NCBI GenBank assembly: GCA_028023455.1
Contig: JAQFVV010012416.1
Coordinates: forward strand, 2,475,767 to 2,539,766
Origin: Epiperipatus broadwayi
Taxonomy: Eukaryota; Onychophora; Udeonychophora; Euonychophora; Peripatidae
DNA: 64,000 nt
Direction of reading: 5' to 3'
Of the stretch, positions 12,251 through 21,905 are shown piece by piece; within the stretch, counting starts at the first letter, position 1, and each line of letters opens with the position of its first letter. The notes under the pieces are model-generated. The model saw only the letters and a program-made list of their open reading frames with translations. It ran no database searches and had not been told where the DNA came from. Made by a program: the position numbers and the translations under genes.

Positions 12251-12346
12251 CAAGCGTTGTTGGCCTAGTGATTAGCATAGCTGCCTTCCAAGCAACTGGC
12301 CCGGGTTCGCTTCCCGGTCAACGCATTTGACACAGGGGGAAAAAGG
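12251..12346 (+). mobile_element. tRNA-Gly(TCC)-derived SINE or retropseudogene
   Basis: 12,254-12,325 is 72 bases long, like tRNA-Gly. It has a 6-7 bp acceptor stem, a TGGCCTAGTG A box, a CTTCCAA anticodon loop (anticodon TCC) and a CCGGGTTCGCTTCCCGG T arm. One anticodon-stem pair is broken. A short TTTGACA-containing tail and near-repeats of AAGATGAAAACT on each side indicate retroposition. It is probably not an expressed tRNA gene. Confidence 0.7.
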
Positions 12347-12479
12347 AAGATGAAAAACTGTTCAAATCATCCATCCAGCTGTTGGCAAGCCTAGGGAATA
12401 ATACATTATACTTTACTGTTCTTTATAAAAGACAGTGGGAGAGTATTTTGGACTATTTAAAGCTTGATTTACATATCTT

Positions 12480-12810
12480 TTTATATGTCTATTATTCTTA
12501 GTGTAAAGACAGTGCAAGCTACCTGCCATATCTATGACTTAGAGTTTTGATTCTAAGTCAAATCAAGAGGTTTCGGATTTTTCTCTCAGATTGTTGATCC
12601 ACAGCCAATCCAACCAATCATCTAACATAGGTCAGTAAATAAATATTTAGATCTTATTAATTAGAGCGTAAAACAAGGATAGAAAACTGCTCAATTGCGC
12701 AAATCTGAGAAATACTTCCTCACTGTTCTTCTAAGAGCTATTAGAGAAATTTTTATCTTGCAATGGCTATTTATTAAAAAGGCTGCTTTATTAAAAAAAA
12801 GATAAATCAT
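12480..12810 (+). mobile_element. tRNA-Asp-like SINE, about 330 bases
   Basis: Matches 28,085-28,415 over its whole length and 53,640-53,800 in its first half. The head holds a CTGCCATATCTATGACT stretch; the siblings read CTGTCATA there, resembling the anticodon loop of tRNA-Asp(GTC). A GGATTTTTCTCTCAG body and a CAATGGCTATTTATTAAAAA end follow. A partial copy lies at 12,100-12,205. The tRNA-Asp parentage is an inference from a short match. Confidence 0.5.
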
Positions 12811-12875
12811 CAGCAACAGCATGAGCACTATTTAGCTATCAAAAGACATCTCATATCCTAAATAAAATATTTTGT

Positions 12876-12960
12876 AATTCCCAAAAACTCTTCTTACACT
12901 TTCAGCAAAATATATATATAAATTTTTTTGCTGAAAGTGTAAGAAGGATTTTTGGGAATT
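12876..12960. repeat. Inverted repeat of about 33 bases with TA loop
   Basis: AATTCCCAAAAACTCTTC and ACACTTTCAGCAAA on the left are matched by their complements on the right with one or two mismatches, around a short TA tract. Confidence 0.8.
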
Positions 12961-13003
12961 GCAATATTATATATAAGAATAGCAAAAAAGAAAAGAGATT
13001 TTT

Positions 13004-13172
13004 TTTTTTTTTATGTGTCAAAGCGTCGGCCAGGACGCGAACCCCGGGATAACTGCTTGTAAGGCAGCCGTGTTGACTATTCGGCCACTAATAATTGAAT
13101 AGTTAGCACGCCTTAGAAGCAGTTGTCCCGGGGTTCGCGTCCCGGTCGACGCTTTGACACATAAAAAAAAAA
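13004..13172. mobile_element. Inverted pair of tRNA-derived SINEs
   Basis: A minus copy (about 13,017-13,100) and a plus copy (13,100-13,165) each end in a GGGGTTCGCGTCC-type B box followed by CGACGCTTTGACA, and run outward into T and A runs respectively. The junction removes the 5' part of the plus copy. The arms would form a long hairpin if transcribed. Confidence 0.7.
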
Positions 13173-14716
13173 GAGAGAGAGAGAAGTGTTTATAAGGATT
13201 ATATATAGATACAAAGTTCTTTGTCTTAAACTTTTCTGCACATTGCTTTATTTCTTAAATACACCTCTTATTAAGATTATTTTTTAACTTTCTTCTTGTA
13301 CCGCTCTTTTCTCTACCTTGTACAATCCCTTTTAACTCATCTTTCATATATATTTTTGTTTCAGGAAAACGAGCCCATCAAATCCCTTTTCAATTTTTCT
13401 TAATAAATATGCTCTTTTCAGATTCTCTCTTCAACGTATCTATTTGTTTATCTTTCTCTTCCAATTTCTCTCTTTCACTGCCATCTGAATTCACCCCCTT
13501 CTTTTCCCAATAGTTTGAGTCTTTATTTCATGTAAAGTAACTGCCAAATATAACATCTAACATGCTGTTTTTTTTTTTTAAATCTAATTTCAGTGAACTC
13601 CCAAAATAAATTTCTATCTCTATTAAAAGTTTGTGTAATCATTGCAGTTCTCACTCTTCAGACATGTTCCACTATTAATTATTCAGCTTTATTTAATATT
13701 AATTTTCCTTTCGATTGGCTATGTAATTCTTTTGCATATCCGTATGCGTAATGAAGTTGTGTGATATAAAGAAAGAAACTGCTTTGTTATGTATACCGAT
13801 TAATATATGCAAAAGAATTATTCTGTTTTATAATTATTTAAAACGTTTATCCCTCTAGGCTTGCTTTTAATGTTTTTAACTCACCATCTATTTTATTTAA
13901 ATCTATTTTCACCCTACCCAAATTTTATAAATGTTTAGTTTATCTATGATTACTATTTTAAAGTACTGCCTTAATGTCATCAAGTTATAATTTAATGCAA
14001 TAGTAGAGACACAATTTCAAGAGTTAAAAGTCTATGGATCACAATCTTAAGCTGTTTCATTAGTGCTCAAACACCATATAATTTTCAGAGCAAAACCCAT
14101 TATATTATTATTACTAAATTGGATGCAATAAACCCTATACCTCTAATGCTAACTCAATCATTATCAAAACCATACTCATTTATTTTCTCCTTAAATCCAT
14201 ATTTTTTTGTGCAAAAAGATTGTTACATATAATAATATCTTCTGATTCAAATTTCTTAACAAACATCTATTTTTTTCATATCTGACTTTTTCTTTTTAAA
14301 ATATTCTACAAAGTAATCCATTAACTCTAATAAATAGCTTTCAAAAACAATGACTAAATATTAACCTTCTATTCTCTTTTAATACATCTCTCAGCATCAA
14401 TTCTAAACATTCCAATTGCATTTCTAGTCATTCTTCCTTTTCTAAATTCAAATTGCTCTTTCTATATAAAAAAGTCTCTTTTACAGAAACATCAACATTT
14501 TAACAATAAGTAAATTTAAATTAAGGGTTGAAAATTTTTTGAATTCCATTTAATTAGACTTTTTCCTATTGAAATCCATAACTCTCTAGAAAAAAAAACC
14601 AACATAATGTGACATAGATTTTACTACAAATAGAAATTATTATATTGAACTAGTTCTGTTATCTAGTTGAATTACTAAATAATTTTTAAATATAGTTATA
14701 CTTCTCACTATTATGT

Positions 14717-14860
14717 AAACAAAAAATACTTATTTATAATTGTTTAATGAAGAAGATATAAATTAATATTAAAGTTTATAGGCTTAACGTTAAACTTATA
14801 AACTTTAATATTAATTTATATCTTCTCCATTAAACAATTATAAATAAGTATTTTTTGTTT
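14717..14860. repeat. 64-bp near-perfect inverted repeat
   Basis: 14,717-14,780 and 14,797-14,860 are reverse complements with one mismatch, separated by 16 bases. The arms end in AAACAAAAAATACTT and its complement. No coding content or target duplication was recognised; a palindromic MITE or a replication-derived inversion are both possible. Confidence 0.9.
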
Positions 14861-15152
14861 AAATAATTTTTAAAAAAATTCATTTTTTTTAATACTTTCC
14901 AAATATGTTTAATTGTTGGTAATAACACATATGTTATAAAAGCTACAATGTTCCAAATGATATTTTTTCCCCTTTTGTCTTCAGGTGTTACTATGTGACA
15001 ATTTAGCATGGACAATAAACCTTTAGATTCATGAATATTGAATTTACAGCTTAATTAGATATCAATTTAAATTCAGTATTCATTAATCTGAAGCTTACTA
15101 GTTAAATTTCCATGTTCAGTTATCACTGGTAATGCCAGAAATACTTGAAAAA

Positions 15153-15455
15153 AACATCACATGATCACCATCTCGTTATACTAGCGCATAATTGTTTTTA
15201 AACAAGGAAAAACTCTCCATACAGTAGCGCCACTCTGTGCCAACCAGTGTAATCAATGGATGACAGAAGTCTTGTGCATAAAATCCTTATCTAGTGCCTA
15301 CTCATCCAATATCTCCAGACTAGTTTCTGGTTCTTTACTGATGAAGGCCACAAGGATGAGTAGACACTAGATAGGGATTTTATTTGCAAGCCTTCTGGCA
15401 TCCATTGGTTACTCTGGTTGGCACAGGGTGGCACTACTGTGTGAAAAGTTTTACC
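15153..15455. mobile_element. HHR foldback element, internally deleted
   Basis: Opens with a CATCACATGATCACC end like the other family members. The left arm runs to 15,330. The right arm resumes at 15,337 with CTGATGAAGGCCACAAG but lacks the GAAAC part, so the ribozyme is destroyed by a deletion of about 24 bases relative to the family. The arms match well outward to about 15,450. Confidence 0.6.
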
Positions 15456-15469
15456 TTATTACTTGAAGA

Positions 15470-16940
15470 AAAGAAAAATACTGCTCAAAATGTTATATTT
15501 TATGCTAATCTGTATGTTATTACCAACGCTTTAATGTATTCAGTAAAGTATAAACAAAGTATACATTTAAAAACAAAAATTTTAACATTTCAACTAAATG
15601 ATGAAAATAATTTCATAAAATGCTATCATTATAAATCTTCAGATAAATATATTGTTGCAAAACATTTCAATTTGAAGCCATTGTCTGACTTTGATTCTCA
15701 ATTAATGTTGTGAAGTCTTATTATTTATAAAGTATAAATAACAAGTTTTGTTTTTTTTAATAATTTACCATTTCTATCTTTATTAGTTCATTCTATGATA
15801 AAGCAACAGTTCTCTCTACTTTAGCGCCACCTATTGTCAGCTTGAATAATCATTGATTACAAATTGATATTGTATTTAAACTCCCATCTCCGTACCAGTT
15901 CCTACCTTTTGCCTTTATCAATGAGGCTTGGGATTCAAAGTGGAAGGTAATAAATGTAGCAATCACATTTATTTTACTATTCCAAAATTTTGAAATTCAA
16001 AATAAACAAAGGTTTTAAATCCAAACCAAGTGACTGAACTATTATCTAAATACAACGCAAGGTCAGTAACTATATATTTTAATATTCTTACTTTTTTGAT
16101 AATGGGAAACACTTTTTTCTTGCATTATCTTCAGCTATAAATCTCAAAACTTATTGAAATAAGACAAAAGCTAGAAACTTGTCAAGAAATTAACTGCAGT
16201 ATCATTTAATAAGCTTCGATTATCATCCTTATTATAAATGGTGCTAGAATAGAAAGATAACTTTCATTTTAGTATAGACTGCATAAGCTAAGAAAATAAG
16301 TAATTTGTTATTATTATGACCCAGTTTATTTCCATCAAAATCATCCTACATAATAGCAGTCAATCTTTTCTAATTTTGTATCTGTATAATTTTTCTTCCT
16401 AACCAATCTTTTCTAGAATTATGTTTCACATCTCAATTTACTAATTAGAATTCTATACATATTTTTACTTTTAACAGAATTCGCATTCCTCATCCTTTTA
16501 ACTCTGCCATTTCATTTACCTCTCTTTGCTAACCCAATACTTTTTTACTCTTTTATTTAATGCACAATATATAAGCTGTAATGCAGAAAAAAATGTTATA
16601 TGAGATTCACTTTAAAGTTCCACTGATAAATCATTTTTTCAATATGGATTTGGCTTTATTGTTAAATTATAAAACTTTTTGGAGCAAATACATGTAAATG
16701 ACAGACACAGAGCGTGTTAAATTAAAACTATATTTTAATCAGGAAACAATATTTATTCATTACAATTAAAAATAACTATGTTTCATCAAATCACTTATGA
16801 AAACTCATTGTTGATGGCTTCTTTCTAATTACCATTGATGAGTTAACTTTTCAGCTCAGAAAGATGGGAAATAATCTATACAATAAAAAATTAAATGTTC
16901 ATCCAAATGTAATGATAAATCAAAAAATTTACAATAATTT
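15470..16940. other. Mostly unassigned
   Basis: At 15,805-15,935 a stretch with TTTAGCGCCACCTATTG and TTTATCAATGAGGCTTGGG resembles a decayed end of the HHR foldback family. The rest shows nothing I can name. Confidence 0.35.
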
Positions 16941-16945
16941 TTAAA

Positions 16946-17160
16946 AGTCATATGATCACCAGATTTTATGCTTACATAAGCTGTTTTTCACAGAAGCAAA
17001 ACTCTTCTCACAGTAGCGCCACACAGTGCAAGCTAAGTAACCAAAAGAGGCAGGGAGGTTTTGCATAAAATTTCTATCTAGTGCTCCTGCATCCATTGAT
17101 TACTCTGGATTGAACTGAGTGATGCTATTATATGGAGAGTTTTGTCTCTGTGAAAAACTT
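16946..17160. mobile_element. HHR-family foldback, short form
   Basis: Contains the family's outer arms (around CAGTAGCGCCAC at 17,020 and GAGTGATGCTATTATATGG at 17,120) but not the central ribozyme region. A CATATGATCACC end lies at 16,948-16,960. Its tail end is on the left, opposite to the copies at 3.3 and 54.8 kb. Confidence 0.5.
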
Positions 17161-17435
17161 TTAAAAATATTATTAAGTAAAAAAAAAAGTATTTTTTGTC
17201 ATAATTAAAAAGGCCATCTTTGGCTTTTTAAAGGTGTTCAGAACTCTAATATTTCCTGTATTGCTTATTTTAAATATTAAAAGTCTAAAACTAAACTAGT
17301 CAATAAAATAATTAAAATTAACCCAAATTCAAAATTAAATAACACTAACCAATGAAAAAAAACCTTATAACACAAGCAATGGTTTCCCTGCCAAAGCAAA
17401 CTTCTCAAGTGTTAAGAACTAAAAAACATATCATA

Positions 17436-17893
17436 TTGTTAAAAGGAGGTTGCTTTGTCAACAGTTTGAAATTGTTGATTGTTAATGATATTGGGATTAT
17501 CTATCTAAGTGTTGACTGGCTTTTAATGATTACTTATAAACCCATTTAGCTTTGAACTTTTACACTTATTATTTAAGAAATACTTTGGGTGCAATTTGAA
17601 ATTTATAATTGCAGTTTGTAATTTTATAACTGATTATTTATTAATCTGCATTCGGAATAGGTTTTATTTACCTGTTTAAAGAGGTTTATTTAAACATCTT
17701 TATATCAATAATTTCAATCTCTGTGGTCAAGTTGCAATCTTTATTGTCTACATAAAGTATATTAGACCATTAATAAGGATGGGATTCCTCCCTTATTGTT
17801 AAAACGTTGCCTTGACAACAGTTAGAAATTGTTGATTGTTATTGATATTGGGATTGTCTAAGTGTTGACAGGTTTTTAATGATATATATATAA
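17436..17893. repeat. Nested (TA)n-ending repeat inside the left PLE arm
   Basis: Two direct copies of a unit built around GAAATTGTTGATTGTTATTG (17,447-17,550 and 17,806-17,893), the second ending in a short TA run. The same unit forms a foldback at 40,412-40,600. Comparing the PLE arms shows that this block has no counterpart in the right arm, so it is an insertion. No coding potential is seen. Confidence 0.55.
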
Positions 17894-17951
17894 ATTACAT
17901 TTCCCACACTTTCCAATTATATCCGTTGGGCCTTTAATATTAAAAGAGCTT

Positions 17952-18182
17952 TTAAACAAGTTGATTGTTTTGGAATTTTGTTTCATTTCTTTCAAAGAAG
18001 ACAACTTTAGACTTATCAAAACTAATAGTATGGTCTATATCTTTTTTACAGATACATAAAGCAAAACGAAGATATTTATTTCTAACCCTAATTTTATATA
18101 CTTTTATGCTTTCATTTAAGCTCAAACTACACTGATCTATATATAACTTTTTTAAAACAACAAGGGATAATATCAAAAACAT
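17952..18182 (-). pseudogene. PLE GIY-YIG endonuclease fragment, diverged
   Basis: A 76-aa open piece containing SLNESIKVYKIRVRNKYLRF and then DIDHTISFDKSKVVFFERNE. This aligns by eye with the PLE endonuclease pattern SLNERLxEHKxxVRNxxLxSAL followed by TGHxIDFDxAKV, and with the two fragments near 49.5 kb. The TGH motif has changed to IDH and the frame ends early. It is the left arm of a larger inverted structure; the right-arm counterpart is at 18,835-18,960. Confidence 0.65.
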
Positions 18183-18834
18183 TTTTTGTATTGTTTAATA
18201 AATTATTCAAAGTAATACTCCCTCTTCCAAGAAATTTTCTTATTAGTAAACAAATTAATATTCTTACTTAAAATTCTATAAGAAGAGAATTTAAAAGAGA
18301 CAAAAATAAAATCATAATTTTATTTATCCTTCACATTATTACAATTATTAACAGAACTATAAGTGTCATTAAATAAAATATCCTTAACAAATTTATCAGA
18401 ATAACAAACACTCAAATAATCTTTATAAAATTGGCTTTTTGAAACAAATCAACTTCACTGATTTCTATAGCAATAATTTCTTAAAGCAGCTATTTTATGG
18501 AGACAGATTGATAGCTATCAGGTTTTATAACTGCTTTAAGAAATTATTGCTATAGAAACAGAGATTAAATAGTTCTAATAAGGTTGCCTTGTTTCAAAAA
18601 AATCAATTTTATGAAGATTCTATGAGTGTTGGTTAGTCGGATAAATGTGTTAAGGTATTTTATTTAATCACAATTATAGTTTTGTTAATAATTTCATAAA
18701 AAAAAATATAATTTTATTTTTTTGCCTTTTAAATTCTCATCTGAATTTTAAGTAAGAATATTAATTTGTTTAGAGATTTCTGGTAGATATACTATTTTCA
18801 GACTAGTGTATATTATCCATTGTTTTTGTAAAAA

Positions 18835-19070
18835 GTTGTATGGAGATCAGAGTAGTGTAAGCTCAAATGAAAGAATAGAAGGTCATAAAAGAAATACAGG
18901 TCACACTATTATTTTTGATGAGGCTAAGGTTGAAATAAAACAAAAGGAAAAATTAAAAAATCTTTATTATTAAAAATGTGTGATTATGAAGCAATTAACT
19001 TGTTTAAAAGTTCTTTTAATATTAAGGGTGTAGTTGGGAATTGTGGGAAATATTTTATATTTATTAATAT
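18835..19070 (+). pseudogene. PLE endonuclease fragment, heavily decayed (right arm)
   Basis: One plus-strand frame reads HKRNTGHTIIFDEAKVEIK, matching the TGHxIDFDxAKV signature of the other PLE fragments. Upstream, in other frames, are remnants of the Leu/Asn-rich helix. Stops and frameshifts prevent any continuous product. The following sequence to 19,070 parallels the untranslated part of the 49.5 kb arms. Confidence 0.55.
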
Positions 19071-19205
19071 TTTTTTCTTAGTTCTTTGTGCTTAAGAAAT
19101 CTGCTTTGGCAGGGAACCATTGGTTGTATTATGGATTTTTTTTCATTTTTGGCAAGTGTTGTTTAATTTTGAATATTTTTAGTTGCTTACTTTAAATATA
19201 AAAAA

Positions 19206-20139
19206 TTATGTACTACCTTTAGGATTTACACATTTATTAAGATATCCCTGATAATTTTGATTATCCAGCCATCTTTTTCAAAGCTGTAAATTACAACTGT
19301 ATTAAATTATTTTATGATTATTTAAATAAACACATTATAATGATATTCTGATGTTTTCGTACCTAAACATGCAGATGTACATCTCTATATTTTTTTCTGT
19401 TTTTATTTTTTTTAAATCAATTTATTATGTGTTTAATGTAAATAAACACAAAGTACTGCAATACGATTGTATTTTACAAATTTGAAAAAAAAATTTTGGA
19501 TACTTTAAACTGTCAAAAATCTGTTTAATAAAAAACATTGTTAAAAATAGCTGGTGAAAGATTACAATTTATTATTCTATTTAAATTCTTGTCTTTAAGT
19601 AACATTAAAAATAAACCCAAGAATCCAACTTTTGTTGTTTAATTTTTTTGCTCTTATTTAAAATTAATTTAAAAAAATTCATAAAATGGAATTTTAAGAT
19701 ATTTCAGAAGAAACTCAAGAAGATTTATGTTATTTATTAATTAAAAAAAAAGCCATTTCAGTGGAAGTGGTCTAAAAGTTTATATTATTTTTATATTTTT
19801 GTTGTTCCTATGACTAAAGAATTAATTTTTAACTGTCCTAAAAGCAAAAGGTCTTATGACCAGATAATCAATTTACATTTGTTCTAAAAGCAAAAAGCTT
19901 CTTCGCTTAGATGAAGATGATACCATATTTTACTGCAATCAGTACAAGTAACCCTGACGTTTTCTGTCTTAGTTGTGGATAATTAAGAGGTAAAATTCAA
20001 TTACATTATAAGTTGCAAGATTTTAGCAATAATACATAACAAATTTATAAGAAGAGATTATTTTTGAAAAATAAAAATGTTATCTACTTATGACAGCTAT
20101 ATGATAATGGAACAGAAACTATACCCAATAATTGAGAAA
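19206..20139. other. AT-rich, nothing recognised
   Basis: Sequence between the inverted PLE pair and the TTA microsatellite; no repeats or frames of note. Confidence 0.5.
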
Positions 20140-20414
<275 letters not shown>

Positions 20415-21905
20415 GTTAAAGTTTATTGGGCTAGGAATGTGAAAGTCGAGCCTTATCATATATGTATTTTTCTTAACATTGTGATTTTGACTATGGAACA
20501 TTCATTCTTATTTCAGTGACTGTTTCACTCACTTATCTATTAATTATACTAAAATTTTAAATGAACATTTATTCATATTTTTATAGTGATGATCATTAAA
20601 TGATGTCCAGAATATGAGATTATCCTTTTTCAGTTTAAAATAGCCTTTTAAATATATATGTTATTAATATAATTTACAAATATACAATTGTTATTTTTAA
20701 TTATTTAAACATTTCCAATAAGGTTTTTCTAATTCTTTTTTCTGATATATATATATATATATATTGAAGCAGTCGGATCTGAGTTCGATCCTAGCTTCAT
20801 GACATCTAGCCATGAGGCCACTTCAAACCCTAGTACTAACCTTAAATGTCCGATGCAATGGGGCTTTATACGTTCAATCCATGCTAATTTCCATAAAGAA
20901 TAACTTATTTCATAAATGTGTATTAAAATTAATTAGTTTCAGATTTAAATTGATCAATTCTATTAATAAATTCATGATAGAATTATTCATGAATTTATAT
21001 ATTATAACTGCGTGGATTGTGCATATATATTTGTAAATTTTAAATATATATAATTGTTTGAAAGTTTCATTGCGTCGGAATGTTTGACTTTATTTTTAAA
21101 TAATTTGCTAAAGTTTTATTGATTAAAAGCTAAATTCTTTCGATAAGCTTTCAGATTTTCCCTTTCCAAAAACAACAGTTAAAGTTTTATTAATTAGAAA
21201 AAAAGATACATTTTCTAATTAGAAAATGAATTCAAGTTAATGAGTTTGAAAGCCTTATCGAAGGAATGTATCTAAAAACAACCAGTAAATCTAAAAACAT
21301 TGATAATGAAAGAAGTGCTAGCCTGAAGGCATCAGAGTACAGTATATATACAGCTATGAAAAGTTTGGAAAAGAGGAAGCCATCTTTGTTGCAGAAAAGT
21401 GCCAGTAAATTATGTGTTGTTCAAAATCATGAATTCAAAAAGTGTTCCTATCATGGTAAGGGGCTAAACATCAGGAATCTGGCTATTGTTCCTGAAGTCC
21501 CCTGAAATCTTCAATGAAGCTGCTGAATCTTTTCTGGACCAATCATGCTGCTAAAATTGCGAAAATTCATTAAAATACTGTTCAAGTAAACAATCAAATG
21601 GTGCCTACATTTTACCAACTCGGCCGTGTAACCTAAGGAACCCAGCCCGGAAGAAATGGGTAATATATTTCTATAATGAACCTTAAACTTTCTGGCCCGT
21701 TCCGAACTTTACTTTACACTCCCATTAAGAGCTTTTCTCATTTATAATGTAATAATACTCTGTGTAAAACCTTTTATTTATGCTATTTTAACTTTCATAG
21801 TAATTCTCTCAACCTCTAGTCTTTAACTTTCCTTTCTTACATGGCAGTTCATTTATTTTATTATGTATATTTATTGAGTAAATTTATTAATGTTGTTATT
21901 TTTAA
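20415..21905. other. No gene recognised
   Basis: Apart from the B-box-like fragment at 20.78 kb, this holds a 79-aa plus-strand frame (21,266-21,505, rich in Ser and Lys) that I do not recognise. There is no supporting start context, repeat or splice evidence, so I do not call it a gene. Confidence 0.4.
20764..20812 (+). repeat. Possible SINE fragment
   Basis: GAGTTCGATCCTAG at 20,780-20,793 resembles a pol III B box and sits just after a TA tract. No A box is recognised, so this is only suggestive. Confidence 0.25.

Larger units (their letters stand above)
17276..19205. mobile_element. Large inverted PLE pair with a nested insertion
   Basis: Arms converge at about 18,505, where a stretch ending at 18,498 reappears inverted from 18,531. 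Matching segments can be followed outward to 17,350-17,435 and 19,075-19,140 (the motif around CTGCTTTGGCAGGGAA). The left arm is interrupted at about 17,436-17,893 by another repeat. The two arms are clearly diverged, so this dimer is older than that at 49.5 kb. Confidence 0.65.

Noticed and set aside
12254-12325. Functional tRNA-Gly gene
   Set aside because: Flanking near-duplications, a SINE-type tail and a broken anticodon-stem pair point to a retroposed copy.
15384-15713. 109-aa open frame
   Set aside because: Its start lies inside a foldback element and the rest is low-complexity Lys/Asn/Tyr sequence without a domain.
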